From: DASVUC01 sp036387255
GTDB taxonomy: Bacteria > Planctomycetota > Phycisphaerae > Tepidisphaerales > Tepidisphaeraceae
Length of the DNA: 24,221 nt
Reading direction: 5' to 3'
Assembly: GCA_036387255.1 (NCBI GenBank)
Contig: DASVUC010000308.1
Coordinates: 1-24,221 of the forward strand
Below, one piece after another: positions 1 through 8,130 of this stretch (positions are counted from its first letter, which is position 1; every line of letters begins with the position of its first letter). The position numbers and the translations under genes were made by a program. Below the pieces are notes generated by a model. The model did not search any database. It saw only the letters and a program-made list of their open reading frames with translations, and had not been told where the DNA came from.

Positions 1-339
1 AACCGCGCGGAAGGAGCGACCAACCTCGTGCTGACCGAGTACATGGCCTGTGGCAAACCGGTCATTGCAACCAACGCTACCGGGCACGGCGACGTCGTCA
101 ATTCAAGTAACGCACTGGTGGTAAACTCGCGAGGTTCTTCGTCTCTGCGCGCGCCCGATGGTTTCGTGGTCGCGGAATGGCCTGAGCCGGATCTGGATCA
201 GGCAATTGCGCATCTGGAGGATGCATATCAGAATCGAGAGAAGCTCAAGGCGCTCGGGGAGCGCGCCGCGGCGGAGATGGCGAAGCTGAGCTGGCGGCGG
301 ACGGCGGAGCAGTTTTTGAAGCTTCTGGCAGCATCTTGA
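1..339 (+). CDS. GT4-type glycosyltransferase, C-terminal fragment
   Basis: Only the last 112 codons are inside the window; the reading frame is open from base 1 and stops with TGA at 337-339. The first residues read NRAEGATNLVLTEYMACGKP. This matches the C-terminal nucleotide-sugar binding segment of GT-B fold family 4 transferases, where a Glu near 'EG..N' and a second Glu before the 'MA.G.PV' turn bind the donor. A weakly conserved helical tail typical of the family follows. Donor and acceptor cannot be told from this part. It reads in the same direction as the regulator and glycan operon downstream, so it may belong to the same carbohydrate locus. The family call is firm, the function is open. 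Confidence 0.88.
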   Translation, partial: NRAEGATNLVLTEYMACGKPVIATNATGHGDVVNSSNALVVNSRGSSSLRAPDGFVVAEWPEPDLDQAIAHLEDAYQNREKLKALGERAAAEMAKLSWRRTAEQFLKLLAAS

Positions 340-472
340 CAGGCAGGTGTGCCGCATTTCCTGAGCCCGCTACGACAAGATTGGGCGCTGCGTCGAAGCG
401 GCTTCGTCATTATGTTTGCTCCACCGGCTTACACTCTCGGTCAGCCTCAACACATCTGGAGACGCCAGCAGT

Positions 473-1135
473 ATGGGCATCAACGTCCTTATCGCGGACG
501 GCAGGAAGCTCCTCAGGGAAGGTCTTACGCTCCTGCTCGACAAATACAAGGACGTAGAGGTAGTTGGCGAAGCAACGGACCTTGACGGCGCGGCGAAGCT
601 GATCGCGCCGCTGGAGGTGCGGGTGCTCATTATCAACTTACCCTATCCCGCACACCATGGCATGACCGCCGTCATACGATCTCTGCTGTCGCAGCATCCA
701 TCGCTGCGCGTGGTGACGATTGGTGTGGGCGCTTCGGCGCACAGCATTCGTGAGACGCTGACCGCTGGCGCAACCGGTTGTTTGACCAAGGAATGCGCGA
801 GCACTGAGCTGATTGCGGCGATTCGTGCGGTGGCGGCGGGACGCCGGTACCTCAGCCCGCAGCTGAGCGATGTGATCGTCAGCGGATATGCGGAAGCGGC
901 CAACCGTAAACCTTCGCGTCCGGCGCTCAGTGCGCGGGAAACGCAGGTGCTGCAATGCCTTGCTATCGGGAAGAGCACGAAGGAAACGGCGAGTGCGCTT
1001 GGCGTTGCGGCGAAGACGGTGGAAACCCACCGCCGGCGGCTGATGGCGAAGCTCGACCGCCACACCATCGCGGAACTCACGCAGTATGCTCTTCTTTCGG
1101 GATTGATCGCGGTCCCCGCCGCCAGCGAACTCTAG
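473..1135 (+). CDS. LuxR/NarL-type response regulator with degenerate receiver
   Basis: A 220-residue protein with a receiver-like domain (about 1-120), a linker, and a LuxR-type helix-turn-helix (about 151-213). The HTH shows LSARETQVL, the 'GKSTKETASALGVAAKTVETH' helix pair and a basic 'RRRLMAKL' stretch. The ATG at 473 is chosen because GGAG lies at 458-461 and the receiver fold begins at once (INVLIADG); an upstream in-frame ATG at 416 would add an unlikely tail. The receiver keeps one acidic-pocket residue (D9) and the conserved Lys (K106 in LTKE). The usual phospho-acceptor Asp before 'xNxP' is Ile (I53 by my alignment with NarL), and the other acidic-pocket residue is Ala8. No histidine kinase is adjacent. 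It lies just upstream of the glycan operon and is a plausible regulator of it, which is inferred only from position. Confidence 0.9.
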   Translation: MGINVLIADGRKLLREGLTLLLDKYKDVEVVGEATDLDGAAKLIAPLEVRVLIINLPYPAHHGMTAVIRSLLSQHPSLRVVTIGVGASAHSIRETLTAGATGCLTKECASTELIAAIRAVAAGRRYLSPQLSDVIVSGYAEAANRKPSRPALSARETQVLQCLAIGKSTKETASALGVAAKTVETHRRRLMAKLDRHTIAELTQYALLSGLIAVPAASEL

Positions 1136-1443
1136 CTGCTTCACCCGCAGCGCCATCTTGTCACGGGGTAATTCGTGGCACCTACCAGCACGTTAAGGAT
1201 TTTCAGACACTGAAGCACCAACTTCTTAACGGCGTGTACGGAAACTCCTGACCAAGATCGTGCGAGGTCCTTCGCAAACTTCAGATTTCTCAAAGAAAAC
1301 GTAAGTTTTGGAATCTGCGAAACAAACATTGAACGGTCCGCTTCTCCAGTCTCACATCCGGCCGGAACAGCGTTTGTGGAAGCTGCGGCGAGCCCTACGC
1401 GAGGAAAGTAGTTTTCCCCGATTAACAGGCTCGCACACAGCTT
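1136..1443. other. Intergenic region upstream of the glycan operon
   Basis: These 308 bases lie between the regulator and the first operon gene and hold no convincing gene. The sequence is visibly more AT-rich around 1180-1345 than the flanking genes, as expected for a promoter region. I found no pair of -35 and -10 boxes good enough to call. The CAGATT/AATCTG inverted repeat near 1285-1318 is too short to call as an operator. No clear Shine-Dalgarno sequence stands directly before the ATG at 1444. Confidence 0.5.
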
Positions 1444-2568
1444 ATGAGCAAACGCATCCTCATCACCGGCGGCGCAGGGTTCATCGGATCACATTTGGCT
1501 GACGAGCTGCTCGAGCACGGTTATCGCGTGCGAGCGCTGGACAACCTTTCGCCTCAAGTTCACGGTCCCAATGCGAAGCGGCCTGAGTATCTGGCGGACG
1601 ATGTCGAGCTGATCGTTGGAGATTGCCGAGATGCGGAGACCGTGCGGCGGGCGCTGGCGGGGGTGGATTCGGTTTATCACCTCGCAGCGGCGGTGGGCGT
1701 CGGCCAGAGCATGTACGAGATCGCCAACTACACCAGCATCAACAACCTGGCGACGGCGGTGCTGATGGAAGGGCTGATCGAGAAGCGCGAGCAGATCGAG
1801 CGCCTGGTCGTTGCATCGAGCATGAGCATCTACGGCGAAGGGCTCTACCAGGACCCCGACGGGAACATCTCGACGGGACTGGAGCGGACGCTGACGCAGC
1901 TCAAGCGGCATGAGTGGGAGCTGCGGAACAATCGCCAGCAGGTGCTGACGCCGGTGCCGACGCCGGAGAGCAAGCAGGCCAACCTCGCTTCGGTGTACGC
2001 GCTGTCGAAGTTCGACCAGGAGCGCATGTGCCTGATGGTGGGACGGGCCTACAACATCCCGACGGTTGCGATGCGGTTCTTCAACGTGTTCGGAACGCGG
2101 CAGGCGCTGTCCAACCCGTACACGGGAGTGCTGGCGATTTTCGCATCGCGGCTGCTGAACGATCGCCCCCCTGTCATTTTTGAAGACGGACTCCAGAAGC
2201 GCGACTTCGTGAGCGTATATGACATCGCGCAGGCTTGTCGGCTTGCGATGGAAGTGCCGGATGCGGCGGGCCGCGTGTTCAACGTCGGCTCGGGCAAGTC
2301 CTACACTGTGCTCCAGGTGGCGGAGAAGATCGCCAAGGCCGTGGGCAAGGACGAGATCGAAGCGGAGATCTCGGGGAACTACCGCGTGGGGGATATTCGT
2401 CACTGCTTCGCGGACATCAGGCTCGCGCGGCGCGTCCTGGGGTACGAGCCGAAGGTGATGCTCGAAGACGGCTTGGTTGAGCTGGCGGAATGGCTCCAGA
2501 CGCAGGCGGCGACCGACCATGTCGATTCAGCGCGGGCGGAGCTCGTGAAGCGCGGCTTGGCGATCTAA
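1444..2568 (+). CDS. Extended SDR sugar-nucleotide epimerase (dTDP-L-rhamnose 4-epimerase-like)
   Basis: A 374-residue NAD-dependent epimerase/dehydratase. The Rossmann motif GGAGFIG is at residues 9-15, the 'YHLAAAVGVGQSMYEI' segment at about 78-93, the Ser-rich active-site strand SSMSIYGEG at 125-133, and the catalytic YxxxK at Y185/K189 (SVYALSK). The downstream signatures RFFNVFGTRQALSNPYTG and GDIRHCFADI are those I associate with bacterial dTDP-L-rhamnose 4-epimerase-like proteins, which interconvert dTDP-L-rhamnose and dTDP-6-deoxy-L-talose. The exact substrate cannot be fixed by reading. Length is normal for the family and there is no signal peptide, so it should act in the cytoplasm. 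It is the first gene of the operon and probably supplies an activated sugar to the transferases downstream. Confidence 0.85.
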   Translation: MSKRILITGGAGFIGSHLADELLEHGYRVRALDNLSPQVHGPNAKRPEYLADDVELIVGDCRDAETVRRALAGVDSVYHLAAAVGVGQSMYEIANYTSINNLATAVLMEGLIEKREQIERLVVASSMSIYGEGLYQDPDGNISTGLERTLTQLKRHEWELRNNRQQVLTPVPTPESKQANLASVYALSKFDQERMCLMVGRAYNIPTVAMRFFNVFGTRQALSNPYTGVLAIFASRLLNDRPPVIFEDGLQKRDFVSVYDIAQACRLAMEVPDAAGRVFNVGSGKSYTVLQVAEKIAKAVGKDEIEAEISGNYRVGDIRHCFADIRLARRVLGYEPKVMLEDGLVELAEWLQTQAATDHVDSARAELVKRGLAI

Positions 2569-2625
2569 TTCACTCTGTTTTCCAACCCGTTTTCTTCACG
2601 GACGAAGACAGATCAGTGAGATGTT

Positions 2626-4755
2626 ATGAAACGAAACAGCAAGCGTTCGAATAAGAAGAGAACTCAAACGTCACGCCATGTCGGGCCCAGAATCGGGATG
2701 CTCGAATGGTTCCGTCCCGGCGATCATGATCGGGTGGATCAGGTGCTGGAAGATCTGAATGCGCTCGGCGTGAGCAGTTTGCGCACGGGGATTTCTTGGG
2801 CGGATTGGCACACGCCGGAAGGCGAGGCTTGGTACGCGTGGCTCTTTCCGCAGCTTTCAAGGCGGTTGGAGGTGCTGCCGTGCTTTCTGTACACGCCGCC
2901 AAGCTGGGGCGTGGCGCCCAAGTGCAGCGCGCCGCCGCAGGATCCGCGCTCGTACGCGGACTTTATGGACTTGATGATCAAGCGTTTCGGCAAGCACTTT
3001 GAGTATGTCGAGCTTTGGGATGAGCCGAACAATCTGCGCGAGTGGGATGTGGCGCTGGACCCGTACTGGTTCAAGTTCAGCGAGATGGTGGGCGCGGCGG
3101 CGTACTGGGCAAAGCAGTGCGGGAAGAAAACCGTGCTCGGCGGAATGAGCCCAATAGACCCCAGCTGGCTGCGGTTGATGGGCGAGCGGAACCTGCTGAA
3201 GTACATCGATGCGGTGGGATTGCACGCGTTCCCGGTGACGGCGGAGAGCAAGTGGGAGGGATGGAAGCCGCTGGTGGATCCGGTCCGGGAAGTCTTATCG
3301 AGGTTTCAGCCTGAGGCGCAGGTTTGGATCACCGAAACCGGATACTCAACGTGGCGTCACGACGAGCGGCGGCAGCTAACGGCGTTCGTGGATGCCATCG
3401 AAGCGCCGGTGGATCGCGTCTACTGGTACAGCGTTCATGACCTGGATCCGAAGCTGCCGACAGTGGACGGCTTCCACGCGGACGAACGGGATTATCACTT
3501 TGGCCTGAAGCGCGCCGATGGCGCGGAGAAGCTGCTGTATCGGCTGTGGGCCGAAGGCGGGATCGACACCGTGCGCGATGCGTACTGGATCGGAAAATCT
3601 GCACACGTTGCCAGTAAGGACAAGCCGGTGCTGATCACCGGCGGCTCCGGGTTCATCGGGACGAACCTGGCGCACCGGATCATGTCGAGCGGGCAGAGCG
3701 TGCTGATTTATGACAACCTCTCCCGCCCGGGCGTGGAGCGCAACCTGGCGTGGCTGCGGCAGACGCACGGGGATCTGATGAAAGTCGAAGCGGCGGACGT
3801 GCAGGACCCGCACGTGCTGCGGAATGCTGTCGATCGCGCCAGCAAGGTGTTTCACTTCGCGGCGCAGGTCGCGGTGACGACGTCGCTGGTGAATGCAATT
3901 CACGACTTTGAAGTGAACGCGCGGGGAACGCTGAATCTGCTGGAGGCGATTCGCGCGCAGGATGACCCCCCTGCTCTGGTGTTTACATCAACGAATAAGG
4001 TGTACGGCGGCTTGCCGGATGTGAAGATGCGGCTGAATGGGCCGCGCTACGAGCCGGAGGACGATCAGATCCGGGAGAACGGCATTAGCGAGGCGCGCGC
4101 GTTGGATTTCCATAGTCCATACGGCTGCTCCAAGGGAACCGCGGATCAATATGTAATCGACTACGCGCGCACGTTTGGCCTGCCGGCGGTGGTGTTTCGT
4201 ATGAGCTGCATCTACGGGCCGCACCAATGTGGGAACGAAGATCAGGGTTGGGTGGCTCACTTCCTGCTGCGCGCACTGCAAGGTGAGCCGATCACCATCT
4301 ACGGTGATGGCAAGCAGGTGCGCGACATCCTGTTCGCTGAAGATCTGGTGGATGCGTTCCTGCTGGCGCAAGCGAACATGGAGACGTGCACGGGTCAGGC
4401 ATTCAACATCGGCGGCGGGGTGAAGAACACGATCAGCCTGATCGACCTGCTGGATTTGATCGAACAGTTGAACGGCGCGCGGCCGGATGTGCGCTTTGGC
4501 GCGTGGCGGCCGGGCGATCAACGCTACTACGTATCCGATACCGCGAAGATGCGGCGGATGACCGAGTGGTTGCCAAAGATCGGGGTCGAGGAAGGGGTGA
4601 CACGGCTTTACAACTGGCTGCGCGACAACGTGATCAAGCCTAAGCGCCCAAGCGGTTCGTCTCGCACGCCCGGGAAGGCGGCCTGGAGCGAAGATCGAAA
4701 AGACGAACCTGAAGGAACTGCCCGCGTTAAGAGCAGCCGGAAGGAGGCCCTGTGA
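2626..4755 (+). CDS. Fusion: GH-A clan hydrolase-like domain + CDP-paratose 2-epimerase-like SDR
   Basis: A 709-residue two-domain protein. Residues about 20-325 form a GH39-like (beta/alpha)8 barrel with candidate acid/base E133 in VELWDEPNN and candidate nucleophile E237 in WITETGYS. Residues about 332-670 form an extended SDR with GGSGFIG at 339-345, TSTNKVYG at 454-461 and the YxxxK pair Y499/K503 in SPYGCSK. The TSTNKVYG and 'GNEDQGWVAHF' signatures point to the CDP-paratose 2-epimerase (tyvelose) branch. A basic, low-complexity tail (670-709) ends the protein. The N-terminus is Lys/Arg-rich without a signal peptide, so a cytoplasmic location is likely. The residue before the acid/base Glu is Asp rather than the Asn that clan GH-A enzymes nearly always have. 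A stand-alone paralogue of the hydrolase half is at 11872-12897. Reaction unknown. Confidence 0.87.
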   Translation: MKRNSKRSNKKRTQTSRHVGPRIGMLEWFRPGDHDRVDQVLEDLNALGVSSLRTGISWADWHTPEGEAWYAWLFPQLSRRLEVLPCFLYTPPSWGVAPKCSAPPQDPRSYADFMDLMIKRFGKHFEYVELWDEPNNLREWDVALDPYWFKFSEMVGAAAYWAKQCGKKTVLGGMSPIDPSWLRLMGERNLLKYIDAVGLHAFPVTAESKWEGWKPLVDPVREVLSRFQPEAQVWITETGYSTWRHDERRQLTAFVDAIEAPVDRVYWYSVHDLDPKLPTVDGFHADERDYHFGLKRADGAEKLLYRLWAEGGIDTVRDAYWIGKSAHVASKDKPVLITGGSGFIGTNLAHRIMSSGQSVLIYDNLSRPGVERNLAWLRQTHGDLMKVEAADVQDPHVLRNAVDRASKVFHFAAQVAVTTSLVNAIHDFEVNARGTLNLLEAIRAQDDPPALVFTSTNKVYGGLPDVKMRLNGPRYEPEDDQIRENGISEARALDFHSPYGCSKGTADQYVIDYARTFGLPAVVFRMSCIYGPHQCGNEDQGWVAHFLLRALQGEPITIYGDGKQVRDILFAEDLVDAFLLAQANMETCTGQAFNIGGGVKNTISLIDLLDLIEQLNGARPDVRFGAWRPGDQRYYVSDTAKMRRMTEWLPKIGVEEGVTRLYNWLRDNVIKPKRPSGSSRTPGKAAWSEDRKDEPEGTARVKSSRKEAL
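4741..4747 (+). promoter_or_regulatory. Strong ribosome binding site (AAGGAGG) inside the fusion gene
   Basis: AAGGAGG stands four bases before the GTG at 4752, inside the last codons of the fusion gene. It supports the GTG start, which overlaps the upstream TGA as GTGA, over the in-frame ATG at 4800. It suggests that the dehydrogenase is translated at a high rate and coupled to the gene before it. Confidence 0.8.
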
Positions 4756-5753
4756 CACAGCTCGTCGACGCGCCCGAGATCCGGACTTCCGCAACGACCA
4801 TGCGGGCGGCGGTGATCACCGCGCCGGGGCAGATGGAGGTGCGCGAAGTGCCCATCCCCAGGCCCGGCGCGGCGGAAGTTCGCGTGAAGCTGGAAGGGTG
4901 CGGCGTGTGCGCATCGAACATCCCGCCTTGGGAAGGCCGCGAATGGTTCCGGTATCCATTTGCGCCGGGACAGTTAGGGCATGAGGCCTGGGGACGCGTG
5001 GATGCTGTTGGCACGGACGTGCTGCACTTCAACGTCGGTGATCGTGTGGCGATGTTGTCGGAGAAGGCGTACGCGGAATATGACGTGGCGCCGGAAGACA
5101 AGGTGGTGAAGCTGCCGGATTCGCTGGGGGAACTGCCGTTTCCGGCGGAACCGCTGGGTTGCGCGATGAACATCTTCAAGCGCAGCGGGATCCAGGCGGG
5201 GCAGACGGTGGCAATACTTGGGATCGGATTCCTGGGCGCGATCCTGACACGGCTGGCGTCGGAGGCGAACGCGCGCGTGATCGCGATCAGCCGGCGACCG
5301 TTCTCGTTGACGCTCGCGGAGCAGATGGGCGCGGCGCACGTGATGCCAATGGACGACCACTGGCAGATTATCGAGAAGGTTCGGCAGCTTACCGGCGGCA
5401 CGTTTTGTGATGTCGTGGTCGAAGCGGTTGGTAAACAGTGGCCGCTGGATCTGGGCGGTGAACTGACACGCGAGCGCGGCCGCCTCGTCGTGGCGGGATA
5501 TCACCAGGATGGGCTGCGCAACATCAACATGCAGCTTTGGAACTGGCGCGGCTTGGACGTGATCAACGCGCACGAGCGCGATCCGGCAATTTACCTTAAA
5601 GGCATGCAGGAAGCCGTGCAGGCGGTGGCAAGCGGGAAGATCGATCCCACGCCGCTGTACACGCACACGTACCCGCTGGAGCGGTTGGGTGAGGCACTGA
5701 ATGCGACGAAGGATCGGCCGGACGGATTCCTGAAGGCGCTGGTGATGATGTGA
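4752..5753 (+). CDS. Zinc-type MDR dehydrogenase (threonine/sorbitol dehydrogenase-like)
   Basis: A 333-residue medium-chain dehydrogenase. The GroES-like N-terminal half shows the catalytic-zinc ligands C53 (CGVCASN), H77 with E78 (GHE) and E133 (AEPLG), as in sorbitol- and threonine-dehydrogenase-like members. The four-Cys structural zinc lobe appears to be missing: the segment after GHE has no cysteine cluster. The NAD(P)-binding motif GIGFLG is at 157-162. The 16 residues before 'MRAAVITAPGQ' are accepted because of the perfect ribosome site; an ATG at 4800 is the alternative. It overlaps the fusion gene by four bases. In context it could oxidise or reduce a hydroxyl of a sugar or cyclitol intermediate, but the substrate is not readable from sequence. 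Confidence 0.87.
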   Translation: MTQLVDAPEIRTSATTMRAAVITAPGQMEVREVPIPRPGAAEVRVKLEGCGVCASNIPPWEGREWFRYPFAPGQLGHEAWGRVDAVGTDVLHFNVGDRVAMLSEKAYAEYDVAPEDKVVKLPDSLGELPFPAEPLGCAMNIFKRSGIQAGQTVAILGIGFLGAILTRLASEANARVIAISRRPFSLTLAEQMGAAHVMPMDDHWQIIEKVRQLTGGTFCDVVVEAVGKQWPLDLGGELTRERGRLVVAGYHQDGLRNINMQLWNWRGLDVINAHERDPAIYLKGMQEAVQAVASGKIDPTPLYTHTYPLERLGEALNATKDRPDGFLKALVMM

Positions 5754-5812
5754 ATCCGCGCTGTTCGACATCGGCCGGAACTGCGTGGTTGTAAGAACGG
5801 ACGGAGCAGTTA

Positions 5813-6949
5813 ATGCGTCTTTTGATGACGACAGACACGGTGGGCGGAGTGTGGTCTTACTCGCTCGAGTTGGCGAGAGCGCTGGAGCCGCAGGGCGTGC
5901 AGATCGCGCTGGCAACGATGGGCGCGCCGCTTTCGCAGGCGCAGCGGAAGCAGGTGAACTCCCTGCGCAACGTGAGTCTTTTCGAGAGCACCTACAAGCT
6001 CGAATGGATGGAGGATCCCTGGCAGGACGTCGAGCGATCCGGCGCGTGGCTCAGGGATATCCAGGAGATGTGCAGCCCGCACATCGTCCACCTCAACGGC
6101 TACGCCCACGGACGATTTGACTTCGGCGTGCCCAAGCTGGTGGTCGCCCACTCCTGCGTGCTCTCGTGGTGGGAGGCGGTGAAGGGGGAAGCGGCCCCCT
6201 CCAAGTGGAACCATTACCGCGACGAGGTGAGCGAGGGGCTTAAGGGGTCGGACATGGTGGTGGCGCCGTCGCACGCGATGCTGTCGGCGCTGATGAAGCA
6301 TTACGGCCCGCTGCCCCGGACGAAGGTAATCTACAACGGCCGAAGTGGGGAGAATTACCGGCGCGGGGAGAAGCAGGAGATGATCTTCACCGCCGGGCGG
6401 ATTTGGGACGAGGCGAAGAATATCTCCGCCTTGGAGCAGATCGCGCCGGGACTTTCGTCGCCGGTCTATGTGGCGGGTGATGACACGAATCCGAACGGCA
6501 AATCTGCAACCCAGTTCGCGCTGAACAAGTTGGGCATGCTTGATGATGCGGGGATGACGGCTTGGCTCTCGCGCGCCGGGATCTATTGCCTGCCCGCGCG
6601 GTATGAGCCCTTCGGTCTTTCCATTCTCGAAGCCGCTCTTTCCGGCTGCGCGCTGGTGCTGGGCGACATCGACAGCCTGCGCGAGATCTGGGCGGATACC
6701 GCCGTATACGTTGATCCGGACGACACGTTCGGGCTTTCGACGGCGCTGGAGAAGCTGACCCAATCGCCGGCGCGCCGAACGGAGCTTGGCCTGCGCGCTT
6801 ACGCCCGAGCGCTGCGGTACTCCACCACCGCGATGGCGGACAGCTACCTCGCGGTCTACAGGGACCTGCTCCGCACTGCTAACGCTCCCGCCTATCTCCA
6901 GGAAATCCATCCGACTTACGTCCCCAGCGCCTACGCGTACCGAGGTTGA
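5813..6949 (+). CDS. GT4-family glycosyltransferase
   Basis: A 378-residue GT-B fold transferase. The N-terminal glycine loop is GGVW (11-14), and the C-terminal donor site has the EX7E motif from E265 to E273 (EPFGLSILE) followed by the 'A.SGCALVL' turn. A second conserved segment is FTAGRIWDEAKN (192-203). Length is usual for family 4. There is no membrane span or signal, so it is cytoplasmic or membrane-peripheral. GGAG at 5803-5806 is six bases before the ATG. It ends four bases before the next ATG, so translation of the pair is probably coupled. It may start or extend the glycan on which the three CgeB-like enzymes then act; that order is inference. Confidence 0.9.
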   Translation: MRLLMTTDTVGGVWSYSLELARALEPQGVQIALATMGAPLSQAQRKQVNSLRNVSLFESTYKLEWMEDPWQDVERSGAWLRDIQEMCSPHIVHLNGYAHGRFDFGVPKLVVAHSCVLSWWEAVKGEAAPSKWNHYRDEVSEGLKGSDMVVAPSHAMLSALMKHYGPLPRTKVIYNGRSGENYRRGEKQEMIFTAGRIWDEAKNISALEQIAPGLSSPVYVAGDDTNPNGKSATQFALNKLGMLDDAGMTAWLSRAGIYCLPARYEPFGLSILEAALSGCALVLGDIDSLREIWADTAVYVDPDDTFGLSTALEKLTQSPARRTELGLRAYARALRYSTTAMADSYLAVYRDLLRTANAPAYLQEIHPTYVPSAYAYRG

Positions 6950-6953
6950 TCGC

Positions 6954-8114
6954 ATGAAGATCGTGATGTTCTATCACTCGCTCCTGTCAGACTGGAACCA
7001 TGGCAACGCGCACTTCCTTCGCGGCGTGGTGGAGGAGCTGTTGTTCCGCGGCCACGACGTACGTGTGTACGAGCCGGCAAAGGCGTGGAGCGTGGAGAAC
7101 CTGCGAGCGGAATTTGGCGATGGGCCGATCCAAGAATTCCGGAAGACGTACCCCACGCTGAGCAGTGTTCGCTACAACCTGGCGAGACTGGACCTGAACA
7201 AGGCGCTGGACGATGCGGATGTGGTGCTCGTTCACGAGTGGAGCGATCACGATCTGGTCCGGCGAATTGGGCAGCACCGATCGAAGGGAGCACGCTATCA
7301 ACTGATCTTCCACGATACGCATCACCGCGCGGTGACCGAGCCGGATTCCATGGCGGCTTACGATCTGACCTACTACGACGGCGTGCTGGCATTTGGCGAG
7401 GTGCTGCGCGAGCTGTACCTGGCCAATGGCTGGACACGCCGCGCGTGGACGTGGCATGAAGCGGCGGACACGCGCCACTTCCGTCCGATCGCGGGGAAGC
7501 AGCGCGAAGGCGATCTGGTCTGGATCGGCAACTGGGGCGACGAAGAACGCACCGCCGAGCTGCACGAGTTTCTCCTCGGGCCGGTCACGTCGCTGGGCTT
7601 GAAGGCGCGGCTTTACGGCGTGCGCTATCCCGATCACGCGAAGGCGGCGCTGAAGAAAGCGCGGATCGAGTACGCGAATTGGCTGCCGAACTACAAAGCG
7701 CCGGAGACATTTGCGCGCTTTGGCGTGACGGTGCACGTGCCGCGGCGTCCCTACGTGAAGGCGCTGCCGGGGATTCCCACGATTCGCGTGTTCGAGGCGC
7801 TGGCCTGCGGGATTCCGCTCATCTGCTCGCCTTGGCGGGATTCGGAGCGGCTCTTTACGCCGGGGAAGGATTACCTTGTGGCGCGCAGCCGGGAAGAAAT
7901 GCAGCGGCATCTCAAGACGGTGCTCAATGAGCCGGAGTTTGCGCGGAAGCTGGCAGCGCATGGTCATCGGACCATCCTGTCTCGGCACACCTGCGCGCAT
8001 CGGGTTGACGAGCTGATGAACGTGATCGCGGAGCTTCAGAACAATCGCCCAACCAGGCGCCGCAAGCGCACCGGCAGGAGCAGACACCAAAAGCAGCTTG
8101 TCGCGGCCAAGTGA
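6954..8114 (+). CDS. CgeB-like glycosyltransferase, copy 1
   Basis: A 386-residue protein of the CgeB / Glyco_trans_1_2 type (GT-B fold). The start is set at the ATG at 6954 because GAGG at 6942-6945 lies at proper distance and MKIVMFYHSLL begins the first Rossmann strand. The N-terminus carries the locus-specific motif W-N-x-G-N-A-x-x-x-R-G-V-V-x-x-L-x-x-R-G-H (14-34). The C-terminal half has IPTIRVFEALACGIPLICS, the donor-site helix of the family, and ends in the SRHTCAHRVDEL signature shared with the next two genes. A distinctive Arg/Lys-rich tail (last ~22 residues, for example TRRRKRTGR) is absent from the two paralogues and might bind RNA, an anionic glycan or the membrane. Donor and acceptor are unknown. 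Confidence 0.87.
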   Translation: MKIVMFYHSLLSDWNHGNAHFLRGVVEELLFRGHDVRVYEPAKAWSVENLRAEFGDGPIQEFRKTYPTLSSVRYNLARLDLNKALDDADVVLVHEWSDHDLVRRIGQHRSKGARYQLIFHDTHHRAVTEPDSMAAYDLTYYDGVLAFGEVLRELYLANGWTRRAWTWHEAADTRHFRPIAGKQREGDLVWIGNWGDEERTAELHEFLLGPVTSLGLKARLYGVRYPDHAKAALKKARIEYANWLPNYKAPETFARFGVTVHVPRRPYVKALPGIPTIRVFEALACGIPLICSPWRDSERLFTPGKDYLVARSREEMQRHLKTVLNEPEFARKLAAHGHRTILSRHTCAHRVDELMNVIAELQNNRPTRRRKRTGRSRHQKQLVAAK

Positions 8115-8130
8115 TCTTCGAGGAATCTTT

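Noticed and set aside
394..406. Hairpin CGAAG-CGG-CTTCG downstream of the partial glycosyltransferase
   Set aside because: Only five base pairs and no T-tract, 55 bases after the stop; not enough for a terminator call.
1330..1360. TTGAAC followed 17 bases later by TCACAT as a possible operon promoter
   Set aside because: The -10 match is poor and there is no supporting element, so I did not list it.
1489..2520. Minus-strand open frame of 343 codons
   Set aside because: Exact antisense shadow of the SDR epimerase, with no motif and no ribosome site.
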